Shown: in pieces, positions 16,258 to 27,510 of the stretch
How the letters are laid out: each line of letters opens with the position of its first letter
Position numbering within the stretch: the first letter of the stretch is position 1
NCBI RefSeq assembly: GCF_029962485.1
Contig: NZ_CP073638.1
Span: 248,001-312,000 of the forward strand
Direction of reading: 5' to 3'
DNA length: 64,000 nucleotides
Source: Burkholderia cepacia
Lineage (GTDB): Bacteria > Pseudomonadota > Gammaproteobacteria > Burkholderiales > Burkholderiaceae
Position numbers and translations under genes: made by a program
Notes under the pieces: model-generated
Told to the model about the DNA's origin: nothing
The model's database searches: none
What the model saw: the letters and a program-made list of their open reading frames with translations, nothing else

Positions 16258-17328
16258 ATGACGTCCCCCGTACAACACGCAGTCCAACACGACCCGGTCC
16301 GTGACTATCTCGACCGCGGCATCAAGAACTACTGGTATCCCGTTGCACCCAGCTGGCAGGTGTCGAATGCGCCCGTCGGCCTCACGCGCCTGTCCGAGCA
16401 GATCGTGCTGTGGCGCGATCACGACGGCAAGGTCCACGCGCTGGAAGATCGCTGCCCGCACCGCGGCGCGCGCCTGTCGCTCGGCTGGAACCTCGGCGGC
16501 AGCATCGCCTGTTGGTATCACGGCATCGAGATCGGCGGCGACGGCACGGTCGACAAGGTGCCGGCCGTTTCGAACTGTCCGCTCGAAGGCACGAAGTGCG
16601 TGAAGTCGTATCCGGTCGAAGAGAAGGCCGGCGCGATCTTCCTGTGGTTCGGCGACGAAGCGCACGGCGAGCCGGTGCCGCTGAATCTTCCCGAGGAACT
16701 GGTCGCCGACGAGTACGGCCATTTCCTGTGCGTGTCGAACTGGAAGTGCAATTACCAGTACGCGATCGACAACGTGATGGACCCGATGCACGGCGCGTAC
16801 CTGCACGCGACGTCGCACTCGATGGCCGAAGGCGACAAGCAGGCCGACATGCGCGTGCGCAAGACGGAAACGGGCCTGATGTTCGAGAAGATCGGCCAGC
16901 GCGACGTGAACTTCGACTGGGTCGAGCTCGGCGAAACGGGCTGCTTGTGGATGCGCCTCGCGATTCCGTACAAGCAGAAGTTCGGCCCGGGCGGCAACTT
17001 CGGGATCATCGGTTTCGCGACGCCGGTCGACGGCGACAACTGCCAGGTCTACTTCTGGCGTACGCGCAAGGTCAGCGGCTGGCAGCGCGACGTGTGGCGC
17101 TTCATGTACCGCAACCGCCTCGAAGGCCTGCACTGGGACGTGCTCGAGCAGGACCGCTACGTCCTCGAAAGCCTCGCGCCGCAAGCGCGCGATCACGAAT
17201 ACCTGTACCAGCACGACGTCGGCATCACGCGTGTGCGCCGGATGCTGCGCCAGCGTGCGCAGGAGCATCTGTCCGCGCTCGACGCGCATCGCGCGGCGCA
17301 GGCCGCAGCGGAGCCGTCGAATGGCTGA
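16258..17328 (+). CDS. Rieske non-heme iron oxygenase, alpha subunit
   Basis: A 356-residue terminal oxygenase. The Rieske domain holds CPHRGARLSLGW and CWYHG (residues about 65-85). The catalytic domain has the mononuclear-iron motif DNVMDPMHGAYLHA (about residues 170-185), with Asp and two His in the expected spacing. There is no gene for a small beta subunit, so an alpha-only enzyme of the phthalate/carbazole-oxygenase type is likely. Electrons would come through the Rieske ferredoxin at 15573 and the flavoprotein at 26239. It starts the attack on an aromatic or N-heterocyclic substrate, or removes an alkyl group; the substrate cannot be told. Its stop overlaps the following SDR gene by eight bases. 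Confidence 0.92.
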   Translation: MTSPVQHAVQHDPVRDYLDRGIKNYWYPVAPSWQVSNAPVGLTRLSEQIVLWRDHDGKVHALEDRCPHRGARLSLGWNLGGSIACWYHGIEIGGDGTVDKVPAVSNCPLEGTKCVKSYPVEEKAGAIFLWFGDEAHGEPVPLNLPEELVADEYGHFLCVSNWKCNYQYAIDNVMDPMHGAYLHATSHSMAEGDKQADMRVRKTETGLMFEKIGQRDVNFDWVELGETGCLWMRLAIPYKQKFGPGGNFGIIGFATPVDGDNCQVYFWRTRKVSGWQRDVWRFMYRNRLEGLHWDVLEQDRYVLESLAPQARDHEYLYQHDVGITRVRRMLRQRAQEHLSALDAHRAAQAAAEPSNG

Positions 17329-18091
17329 GCTCGCTCCGGTCGTGTCGCTGCCGGGGCGCCGCGTGCTCGTCACCGGCGGCGCGCGCGGGCTCGGCGCGGC
17401 GTTCGTCAAGGCGCTGGTCGCCGCGGGCGCGCAGGTCGCGTTCGGTGACGTGCTCGTCGAGGAGGGCCGCGCGCTGGCCGCGCAGCTCACGCAGGCCGGC
17501 CACACCGCGCATTTCTTCGCGCTCGACCTGGCCGATCCGGCAAGCGTCGACGCGTTCGTCGCACAGGGCGCGGCGGTGCTCGGCGGCATCGACGCACTGA
17601 TCAACAACGCGGCGATCACGAACTCGGGCGGCAAGCTGTCGACGGAGCTCGACGTGTCGACGTGGGACGCCGTGATGAACGTGAACGTGCGCGGCGTGTG
17701 GCTCGTCAGCAATGCCGCGCTGCCGCACCTCGCGCAGTCGGGCCGCGGCGCGATCGTGAACCTCGCATCGGATACCGCGCTGTGGGGCGCGCCGAGGCTG
17801 CTCGCGTACGTCGCGAGCAAGGGCGCGGTGATCGCGATGACCCACGCGCAGGCACGCGAGTTCGGCGCGCACGGCGTGACGGTCAACGCGATCGCGCCGG
17901 GGCTCACCGAAGTCGAGGCGACGGCCTACGTGCCGGCCGAGCGCCACGCGTTCTACATGCAGGGCCGTGCGCTGACACGCGCGCAGGTGCCCGGCGACGT
18001 GACGGGCCCCGTGCTGTTCCTGCTGTCGGATGGCGCGCGCTTCGTGACGGGTCAATTGCTGCCGGTGAACGGCGGCTTCGTAATGAATTGA
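17321..18091 (+). CDS. Short-chain dehydrogenase/reductase (SDR), canonical active site
   Basis: A 256-residue classical SDR. It has the cofactor motif TGGARGLG (residues about 16-23), the structural NNAA motif, and the catalytic set Ser150, Tyr163 and Lys167 (LASD...AYVASK). It ends with a typical VTGQLLPVNGGFVMN. ATG 17321 overlaps the oxygenase stop, indicating translational coupling. In ring-hydroxylation operons this enzyme usually re-aromatises a cis-dihydrodiol or oxidises a side-chain alcohol with NAD; which applies here is unknown. Confidence 0.9.
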   Translation: MAELAPVVSLPGRRVLVTGGARGLGAAFVKALVAAGAQVAFGDVLVEEGRALAAQLTQAGHTAHFFALDLADPASVDAFVAQGAAVLGGIDALINNAAITNSGGKLSTELDVSTWDAVMNVNVRGVWLVSNAALPHLAQSGRGAIVNLASDTALWGAPRLLAYVASKGAVIAMTHAQAREFGAHGVTVNAIAPGLTEVEATAYVPAERHAFYMQGRALTRAQVPGDVTGPVLFLLSDGARFVTGQLLPVNGGFVMN

Positions 18092-18124
18092 ATTGAAGTT
18101 TTCACTCTGATGAAGGAGAGGACG

Positions 18125-18652
18125 ATGGCGGACGCCGATCTCGAACGCAAGTCGTGGGACCAGCCGGAAGGCGCAAGCTTCAATGACTGGATGGAAGGGC
18201 GCGTCGCGCGCTACGCGACGCGGCGCTACGACTGGGACGCACTGAAGTTCCAGGCCGACTACGACCCGAAGTACCGCCGCGCGCAGATGCGCTACGTCGG
18301 CACGGGCGGCACGGGCGTCGCGAAGGACGTCAACACGGTGCCGGCCGGCGGCTTCACGTTCTCGACGATGGTCATTCCGGCCGGCAACATCGGCCCGAGC
18401 CACATCCACATGGACGTCGAGGAAATCTTCTTCGTGCTGCGCGGCAAGATGAAGGTCATCTGCGAGCGCGACGGCGAGACGTGGGAAGCGATCCTCGGCG
18501 AGCGCGACCTGATCTCGGTGCCGCCGGGCGTGTATCGCACGGAAATCAACATCGGCGAGGAAGATGCGCTGATGTGCGTGATGCTCGGTTCGCCGAAGCC
18601 CGTCACGCCGACGTATCCGCCCGATTCGCCGCTCGCGAAGATCAAGCGTTGA
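18125..18652 (+). CDS. Cupin-domain protein
   Basis: A 175-residue single-domain cupin. Motif 1 is present (GPSHIHMDVEEIFFVLRGKM: His-x-His and Glu). Motif 2 (SVPPGVYRTEIN) has Pro-x-Gly but lacks the usual metal-binding His, where Arg or Thr stands. It may therefore bind metal with three ligands or act as an isomerase or accessory protein, not as a classical dioxygenase. ATG 18125 is chosen because AAGGAGAGG precedes it. It lies between the SDR and the alpha/beta hydrolase of the catabolic operon. Confidence 0.85.
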   Translation: MADADLERKSWDQPEGASFNDWMEGRVARYATRRYDWDALKFQADYDPKYRRAQMRYVGTGGTGVAKDVNTVPAGGFTFSTMVIPAGNIGPSHIHMDVEEIFFVLRGKMKVICERDGETWEAILGERDLISVPPGVYRTEINIGEEDALMCVMLGSPKPVTPTYPPDSPLAKIKR

Positions 18653-18670
18653 GACGGAGCCGGTGAAGCA

Positions 18671-19582
18671 ATGAGTGTCATCGACAAACGTGAACGCGAC
18701 CGCACCGCGGCGTTCGCCGCGCTGCTCGGGCAGTTTCCCGAGCAGCGTTGCGCAGCCGGCGCGGCGGGCACGATCGGCTACCGTGAAGCTGGCGCAGGCG
18801 AGGCCGGCGCGCAGCATGCGGGCCGCGCGCTGCCCGTCGTGCTGCTGCACGGGATCGGTTCGGGCGCCGCATCGTGGGTCCACCAGCTCGACACGCTCGG
18901 CGCGTCGCGCCGCGTGCTCGCGTGGGACGCACCCGGTTACGGCGTGTCGACGCCCGTGCACGGCGCGTCGCCGGCTGCCGCCGATTACGCGGCATCGCTG
19001 AACGCGTGGCTCGAGGCACTCGGCATCGATCGTTGCGTGCTGGTCGGTCATTCACTCGGCGCGATCATTGCGGGCGGTCTCGCCCGTGTGATGCCCGCGC
19101 GGATCGCCGGCCTGCTGCTCGTGTCGCCCGCGGGCGGCTACGGCAGCGCACCGGCCGAAACGCGCGAATCGCGCCGCGACGCGCGGCTCGCGATGCTCGC
19201 GGAACTCGGCCCGGCCGGGCTCGCCGAGCAGCGCAGCGGCAACATGCTGTCCGGTTTCGCGAACGAGGAAGCAAAGGCGTGGGTGCGCTGGAACATGGCG
19301 CGCATCGTGCCGGCCGGTTACGCGCAGGCCACGCATCTGCTCGCGAACGCCGATCTCGCAACCGATCTCGCCGGCTTTCGCGGCCGCACGGCCGTGGCCG
19401 TCGGCGCGAACGACGCGATCACGCCGCCCGCCGCGTGCGAGCGGATCGCCGCGGCCGCGCACGTCGCGCTGCAGGTGATTCCGCAAGCCGGTCATGCCGG
19501 CTACGTGGAAGCGCCGGCCGTTTATTCCGCATTGATCGACGGTTTCTGCCGTCAGTGCGACCAACAGCGGGGGCTGGCATGA
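18671..19582 (+). CDS. Alpha/beta hydrolase, probable C-C bond or ester hydrolase
   Basis: A 303-residue alpha/beta hydrolase with oxyanion motif LLHGIGSGAASW, nucleophile Ser128 in GHSLG, acid Asp248 (ANDAIT) and His275 (QAGHAGYVEAP). Enzymes of this size beside an extradiol dioxygenase often cleave the ring-fission product of meta-cleavage pathways, which is the likely role here. Its stop overlaps the next start as ATGA. Confidence 0.88.
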   Translation: MSVIDKRERDRTAAFAALLGQFPEQRCAAGAAGTIGYREAGAGEAGAQHAGRALPVVLLHGIGSGAASWVHQLDTLGASRRVLAWDAPGYGVSTPVHGASPAAADYAASLNAWLEALGIDRCVLVGHSLGAIIAGGLARVMPARIAGLLLVSPAGGYGSAPAETRESRRDARLAMLAELGPAGLAEQRSGNMLSGFANEEAKAWVRWNMARIVPAGYAQATHLLANADLATDLAGFRGRTAVAVGANDAITPPAACERIAAAAHVALQVIPQAGHAGYVEAPAVYSALIDGFCRQCDQQRGLA

Positions 19583-20436
19583 GCGAACCGCTGCAACAAC
19601 CCGAATCCGAGAACACGAAGTCCGACGCCAACTATGTGGTGCCGGGCCTCGAACGCGGGCTGCGGATTCTCGCCGAATTCTCGCCGCGCGAGCCGGTGCT
19701 CGGCGCGCCCGAACTGTCGAAGCGGCTCGGCATTCCGCGCACGACGGTGTTCCGTCTGCTGCAGACGCTCGAATCGCTCGGCTTTCTCGAGCGCGCGGAC
19801 AAGGATCGCAACTACAAGCTCGGCATTGCCGTGCTGCGGCTCGGCTTCGAATACCTGAGCTCGCTGGAGCTGACCGATCTCGGCCTGCCGGTGATCGAAA
19901 GCCTGCGCGATGCGACCGGCTTCACGACGCACATCGTGATCCGCGACGGCCGCGACGTGGTGTTCGTCGCGAAGGCGCAGAGCCAGTCGCCGGTGTTCAG
20001 CTCGATCCGTGTGAACGTCGGCACGCGCTTGCCCGCGCATGCGACGACCCACGGCCACGTGCTGATGGGCGACCTGTCGCTGAAGGAGCTGCAGGCGCTG
20101 TATCCGGAGGGCGCGCTGAACCGGATGACGAGCGCGACGCCGGAAACGATCGACGCGCTGTACGAAATGATCCGCGAGGATGCGCTGCGCGGCTACGGCG
20201 TCAGCAATTCGTCGTTCGAGCGCGGTATTTCGGTGGTGACGGCGCCGGTGCGCAACGAGACGCAAAGGATCGTCGCGTGCATCACGGTGACGGTGCCGCG
20301 TCCGGAGATCGACGCGGGGCTGATCGCGGACGGGCTGATCGACAAGGTGCAGCGCGCGGCGGCGGAACTGTCGCGGCGGCTCAATTACCGCTCGGACGAC
20401 GAGCACACGTTTCTGAAAGCATTAGGACTCCGATGA
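19579..20436 (+). CDS. IclR-family transcriptional regulator (second of two)
   Basis: A 285-residue IclR protein: winged helix at residues about 18-80 (VPGLERGLRILAEFSPREPV, ELSKRLGIPRTTVFRLLQTL) and effector domain at about 95-270. It shares long identical stretches with the regulator at 13051-13944 (for example TRLPAHAT and HGHVLMGDL). It is embedded in the catabolic operon with four-base ATGA overlaps at both ends, so it is made together with the enzymes, allowing feedback control. With its paralogue it is a candidate binder of the TGTTCC-N6-GGAACA sites. Confidence 0.93.
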   Translation: MSEPLQQPESENTKSDANYVVPGLERGLRILAEFSPREPVLGAPELSKRLGIPRTTVFRLLQTLESLGFLERADKDRNYKLGIAVLRLGFEYLSSLELTDLGLPVIESLRDATGFTTHIVIRDGRDVVFVAKAQSQSPVFSSIRVNVGTRLPAHATTHGHVLMGDLSLKELQALYPEGALNRMTSATPETIDALYEMIREDALRGYGVSNSSFERGISVVTAPVRNETQRIVACITVTVPRPEIDAGLIADGLIDKVQRAAAELSRRLNYRSDDEHTFLKALGLR

Positions 20437-21222
20437 TCCAGATCGATCTGACCGGGCAGGTGGCGGTGGTGACGGGCGGTTCGTCCGGCATCGGCCTCGC
20501 GACTGCCGAACGGTTCCTGCAGGCCGGCGCATCGGTCGCGATTTGCGGCCGCGACGACGACCGTCTCGCCCGCGCGCAAGCGCTGCTCGTCGAAAAATAC
20601 CCGGGCGCGCAACTGCTCGCCGCGCGCTGCAACGTGCTCGACGAAGCCGACGTGAGCGCATTCGCGCAAGCGGTATCCGCGCGTTTCGGCCGCGCCGACA
20701 TGCTGGTCAACAACGCCGGCCAGGGTCGCGTGTCGACCTTCGCCGACACGACCGACGACGCATGGCGCGAAGAACTCGAATTGAAGTACTTCAGCATCAT
20801 CCGCCCGACGCGTGCGTTCCTGCCGCTGCTGCGCGACGCGCAGGCGCCGACCATCACGTGCGTGAACTCGCTGCTCGCGCTGCAGCCCGAGCCGCACATG
20901 GTCGCGACGTCGTCGGCGCGCGCGGGCGTGCTGAGCCTCGTGAAGTCGCTCGCGACCGAACTGGCGCCGCAGCGCATCCGCGTGAACTCGATCCTGATCG
21001 GCATCGTCGAGTCGGGGCAGTGGCGCCGTCGTTACGAAACGCAGGCGCAGCCCGGCGAAAGCTGGGAAGACTGGACGGGCGCGCTCGCCCGCAAGAAGAA
21101 CATTCCGTTGAACCGCTTCGGCAAGCCTGACGAGGCCGCCTGGGCACTCTTTTATCTCGCAACGCATCTGTCGTCGTATACGACGGGCAGCCATATCGAC
21201 GTTTCTGGAGGCTTTGCACGCC

Positions 21223-21230
<8 letters not shown>
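20433..21230 (+). CDS. SDR-family protein with altered catalytic residues
   Basis: A 265-residue SDR fold with intact cofactor motif TGGSSGIG and NNAG motif. The catalytic Ser is present (CVNSLLAL), but the usual YxxxK reads TSSAR (HMVATSSARAGV), so Tyr and Lys are replaced by Thr and Arg at the expected spacing. The C-terminus (SSYTTGSHIDVSGGFARHV) is normal. It may use other residues, work with a substrate not needing Tyr acid-base catalysis, or be non-catalytic. Starts with ATGA overlap on the IclR gene, and its own stop overlaps the ThDP enzyme gene by eight bases. Confidence 0.87.
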
Positions 21231-23698
<2,468 letters not shown>

Positions 23699-23770
23699 CC
23701 GGGCCTTGGACCGTCCGCCCGCGCCACGGCGAGGGCGGACGTGCAGAGACAGATTTGTGGGACTTGTGAC

Positions 23771-25261
23771 ATGACTCCTTTCGATACGAGCCTCGTACCC
23801 GACGGCAATATCCTGATCGGCGGCGAGTGGCGGCGCGGCCGTGGCGCGCCCTACGCGAGCATCTATCCGGCCGACCAGTCGCTGAACATGGAAGTGTCGA
23901 CGGCGAACGCGGAAGACGCGGCCGAAGCCGTCGAGGCCGCCGACGCCGCCTGGCGCCGCGCCGACTGGGCCGGACTGAAGCCGCACCAGCGCGCGCAGGT
24001 GCTGTACCGCATCGCGGACCTGATCATGCAGCGCCACGAAGCGCTCGCGAACCTGCAGCGTCGCGACAACGGCAAGCCGATCGCCGAGACGCGCGTGCTG
24101 GTGGCGAGTGCCGCGAACACGTTCCGCTATTTCGCGGCGTGCCTCGAAACGCTCGACGAGGAGCTGACGCCGTCGCGCGGCGATTACCTGACGATGAGCG
24201 TGTACGAGCCTATCGGCGTGATCGCGGCGATCACGCCGTGGAATTCGCCGATCGCGTCCGATGCGCAGAAGCTCGCGCCGGCGCTTGCCGGCGGCAACGC
24301 GGTCGTGCTGAAGCCGGCCGAAGTCACGCCGCTCGTGTCGCTTGCGCTGGCGCGCATCTGCGAGGAAGCCGGCGTGCCGAAGGGCGTGCTGAGCGTGCTG
24401 CCCGGCAAGGGCTCGGTGATCGGCGACGTGCTCGTGCGTCATCCGCTGGTGAAGAAGGTGTCGTTCACGGGCGGCACCGAAGTGGGTCGCGGCATCGCGC
24501 GCATCGCTGCCGAGAAGCTGATGCCGGTGTCGCTCGAACTCGGCGGCAAGTCGCCGACGATCGTGTGCGACGACGCCGATCTCGATCACGCGGTCAACGG
24601 TGTGCTGTACGGCATTTTCAGCTCGTCGGGCGAAGCGTGCATCGCGGGTTCGCGGCTGTTCGTGCAGCGCTCGGTGTACGACGAATTCATGAAGCGCCTG
24701 GTGGCCGGCGCCCGCAAGCTGCGCGTGGGTGACCCGACGCGGCCCGACACGCAGATGGGGCCGCTGATCACCGCGAAGCATCGCGAATCGGTCGAGCGCT
24801 ACGTCGCGCTCGGCCTCGAGGAAGGCGGCCGCCTGCTGTGCGGCGGCGAGCGGCCGTCGGGCGACGGGCGCGAGAACGGCTTCTTCTATCAGCCGACGAT
24901 TCTCGAAGGCTTGCCGAACAGCGCGCGCATCTGCCAGGAGGAAATCTTCGGGCCCGTGCTCGTCGCGATGCCGTTCGACGACGAAGCGTCGCTGATCGCG
25001 CAGGCGAACGACAGCGTGTTCGGCCTGGCGGCCGGCATCTGGACGCGCGACTACAAGCGCGCATGGCGTATCGCGCGCGCGCTGGAGACGGGCACCGTCT
25101 GGATCAACACGTACAAGCTGTTTTCGATTTCCACGCCGTTCTCGGGCTGGAAGGAGAGCGGGATGGGTCGCGAGAAGGGCCGTCTCGGCATCCGCGAGTA
25201 CATGCAGCAGAAGAGCCTCTACTGGGGCTTGAACGACGCGCCGCTGCCGTGGGCGAACTGA
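23771..25261 (+). CDS. NAD(P)-dependent aldehyde dehydrogenase
   Basis: A 496-residue ALDH of usual length with substrate-activating Glu256 (SLELGGKSP) and catalytic Cys290 (SSGEACIAGSR), 34 residues apart as in the family. Cofactor-binding segments ITPWNSPI, LKPAEVTPL and FTGGTEVGRG are all present. It should oxidise an aldehyde from the aromatic side chain or ring-cleavage product to the acid. ATG 23771 is taken as start; upstream sequence (GTGGGA) is a weak ribosome site, and 72 bases separate it from the previous gene, the largest gap in the operon. Confidence 0.93.
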   Translation: MTPFDTSLVPDGNILIGGEWRRGRGAPYASIYPADQSLNMEVSTANAEDAAEAVEAADAAWRRADWAGLKPHQRAQVLYRIADLIMQRHEALANLQRRDNGKPIAETRVLVASAANTFRYFAACLETLDEELTPSRGDYLTMSVYEPIGVIAAITPWNSPIASDAQKLAPALAGGNAVVLKPAEVTPLVSLALARICEEAGVPKGVLSVLPGKGSVIGDVLVRHPLVKKVSFTGGTEVGRGIARIAAEKLMPVSLELGGKSPTIVCDDADLDHAVNGVLYGIFSSSGEACIAGSRLFVQRSVYDEFMKRLVAGARKLRVGDPTRPDTQMGPLITAKHRESVERYVALGLEEGGRLLCGGERPSGDGRENGFFYQPTILEGLPNSARICQEEIFGPVLVAMPFDDEASLIAQANDSVFGLAAGIWTRDYKRAWRIARALETGTVWINTYKLFSISTPFSGWKESGMGREKGRLGIREYMQQKSLYWGLNDAPLPWAN

Positions 25262-25279
25262 GCGAAGGGGAATGACGCA

Positions 25280-26242
25280 ATGAGCATTTTGGGAATCGAG
25301 CAGATCACGTACGGCGTCGACGACCTCGCGACCTGCCGGCGCTTTTTCGCCGACTGGGGGATGAAGGAAGTCGCGCACGACGATACGCGCGCGCGTTTCG
25401 AGACGCTGAACGGCTGCACCGTGCTGGCCGTCAAGGCCGACGATCCGGCGCTGCCGCCTGCATTCGAAAGCGGCCCGACGCTGCGGGAAGTCACGTGGGG
25501 CGTCGCGACGCAGGCCGAACTCGACGCGCTGCGTACGAAGCTCGCGGGTCAGCCCGGCTATTACGCACAGGACGATGCGGTCGGCTGCATCGACCCGAAC
25601 GGGATGGCGATCCGCGTCGAAGTCACGCGCAAGCGCGAACTCGACATCACGGGCTCGCCGTCGAACGTGTGGGGCCAGACGCTGCGCGTCGACCAGCCGA
25701 GCCCGATCTATGCGCGCGCGGAGCCGGTCGAGGTCGGGCATGTCGTGTTCTTCACCAACTGCCTCGACGCTCAGGAAAAGTTCTATCACGAGCTGCTCGG
25801 CTTCGAGACGTCGGACCGTTATCCAGGACGCGGCGCGTTCATGCGCTGCGCGCCGCACGGCGGCCATCACGACCTGTTCCTGCTCGCACTTCCGAACGGC
25901 AAACGTGGCCTGAACCACGTCGCGTTCACCGTGCGCGACATCCACGAAGTGTTCGGCGGCGGCATGCACATCGACCGCTGCGGCTGGGAGACGCAACTTG
26001 GCCCGGGCCGTCACCCCGTGTCGTCCGCTTACTTCTGGTACTTCCAGAATCCGGCCGGCGGCCTGATCGAGTACTACGCCGACGAAGACATGCTGACGCC
26101 CGAGTGGCAGCCGCGCGAATTCGAGCCGGGCCCGACCGTGTTCGCCGAATGGGCCGTCGACGGTGGCCTCGACGGCAACACGCGCAGGCAGAAGAACGCG
26201 AAGGCGCCGGAAGGCAAGTTCATGACGGAGCGCAAATCATGA
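25280..26242 (+). CDS. Two-domain VOC extradiol ring-cleavage dioxygenase
   Basis: A 320-residue type I extradiol dioxygenase with two vicinal-oxygen-chelate domains. The second domain carries the iron ligands His154 (EVGHVVFF), His213 (GLNHVAFT) and Glu264 (LIEYYADE). The first domain (residues 1-130) lacks them, as in catechol 2,3-dioxygenase relatives. It should cleave a catechol-like intermediate next to one hydroxyl group. It therefore supports an aromatic-ring pathway following the Rieske oxygenase. Its stop overlaps the reductase gene as ATGA. Confidence 0.9.
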   Translation: MSILGIEQITYGVDDLATCRRFFADWGMKEVAHDDTRARFETLNGCTVLAVKADDPALPPAFESGPTLREVTWGVATQAELDALRTKLAGQPGYYAQDDAVGCIDPNGMAIRVEVTRKRELDITGSPSNVWGQTLRVDQPSPIYARAEPVEVGHVVFFTNCLDAQEKFYHELLGFETSDRYPGRGAFMRCAPHGGHHDLFLLALPNGKRGLNHVAFTVRDIHEVFGGGMHIDRCGWETQLGPGRHPVSSAYFWYFQNPAGGLIEYYADEDMLTPEWQPREFEPGPTVFAEWAVDGGLDGNTRRQKNAKAPEGKFMTERKS

Positions 26243-27483
26243 GCGAAGAGAACGCACAGGCGCAGCCCGCGCCCGGCACGGTCGTCGTGATCGGCGGCGG
26301 CCAGGCCGCCGGCTGGGTGCTGAAGACGCTGCGCGCGGAAGGTTTCACGGGCCGTCTCGTGATGATCGCCGACGAGCCGCATCTGCCGTACGAGCGTCCG
26401 CCGCTGTCGAAGGCCGTGCTGGCCGGCGATGCCGACATCGAAACCGTGCGCGTCGTGCGTCCCGACGAATTCGATGCGCTGAACGTCGAGGCATGGCAAC
26501 CGGAACGCGCGGCGTCGATCGACCGTGCACGCCGCGTCGTGAAAACCGAAAGCGGCCGCGAGATCGAATACGACCGGCTCGTGATCGCGACCGGCGGCAC
26601 GTCGCGTCGGCTGCCCGATGCGATCGTCAAGACGCCGAACCTGCACTACCTGCGCACGCTCGACGAAGCGGCGGCGCTCGGCGAGAAGCTGCGTGCGAGC
26701 CAGCGTGTGCTCGTGATCGGCGGTGGCTGGATCGGCCTCGAAGTCGCGGCGACCGCGCGCAAGCTCGGCGTCGACGCGGTCGTGGTCGAAGGCGCGCCGC
26801 GGCTGTGCGGCCGCTCGGTGCCGCAGATCGTGTCGGATTTCCTGCTCGACCTGCATCGCTCGAACGGCGTCGACGTGCGCACGGGCGCGGCGCTCGCGTC
26901 GCTCGACGCGCAGCCTGACGACGCATCGAAGGTCCGCGCGACGCTCGCCGACGGCACGACGATCGACGCCGATTTCGCGGTGGCCGGCATCGGCCTCGCG
27001 CTGAACGCGTCGCTCGCGAGCGATGCGGGGCTGGCGGTCGACGACGGCATCGTCGTCGACGAATTCGGCGCGACCAGCGACCCGGCGATTTTCGCGTGCG
27101 GCGACGTCGCGAACCATCACAACGGCTGGCTGAAGCGGCGCGTGCGGCTCGAATCGTGGGCCAACGCGCAGAACCAGGCGATCGCGGCGGGGAAGGCCGT
27201 GCTCGGCGTGCGCGCACCGTACGCGGAGATTCCGTGGTTCTGGTCCGATCAGTACGACGTGAACCTGCAGATCCTCGGCGATCTGCCGGCCGATGCGCAG
27301 CTCGTCGTGCGCGGCGATCTCGCCGCGCGCCGTGCGACGCTGTTTTTTGTGGGCGACGGGCATGTGAGAGGTGTCATCGCCGTGAACAACGCACGCGAGC
27401 TGAAGCTCGCGCGCAAGTGGATGAACCAGGGCCGGGCAGTGGATACGGAAGCCCTGGCAGACACGACCAAAGCGCTTGCCTGA
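26239..27483 (+). CDS. FAD-dependent ferredoxin reductase of the oxygenase system
   Basis: A 414-residue flavoprotein of the glutathione-reductase-like ferredoxin reductase group (BphA4 type). The FAD motif (VVVIGGGQAAGWVLKTLRAE) is near residue 15 and the NADH motif (VLVIGGGWIGLEVAATARK) near 155. The second FAD segment (GDVANHHNGW) and the C-terminal WFWSDQYDVNLQILG are characteristic. It completes a three-component oxygenase with the ferredoxin (15573) and alpha subunit (16258). Start ATG 26239 overlaps the dioxygenase stop by four bases. Confidence 0.92.
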   Translation: MSEENAQAQPAPGTVVVIGGGQAAGWVLKTLRAEGFTGRLVMIADEPHLPYERPPLSKAVLAGDADIETVRVVRPDEFDALNVEAWQPERAASIDRARRVVKTESGREIEYDRLVIATGGTSRRLPDAIVKTPNLHYLRTLDEAAALGEKLRASQRVLVIGGGWIGLEVAATARKLGVDAVVVEGAPRLCGRSVPQIVSDFLLDLHRSNGVDVRTGAALASLDAQPDDASKVRATLADGTTIDADFAVAGIGLALNASLASDAGLAVDDGIVVDEFGATSDPAIFACGDVANHHNGWLKRRVRLESWANAQNQAIAAGKAVLGVRAPYAEIPWFWSDQYDVNLQILGDLPADAQLVVRGDLAARRATLFFVGDGHVRGVIAVNNARELKLARKWMNQGRAVDTEALADTTKALA

Positions 27484-27510
27484 CCGGCGAAAGACCAGGA
27501 GACACCCCGC

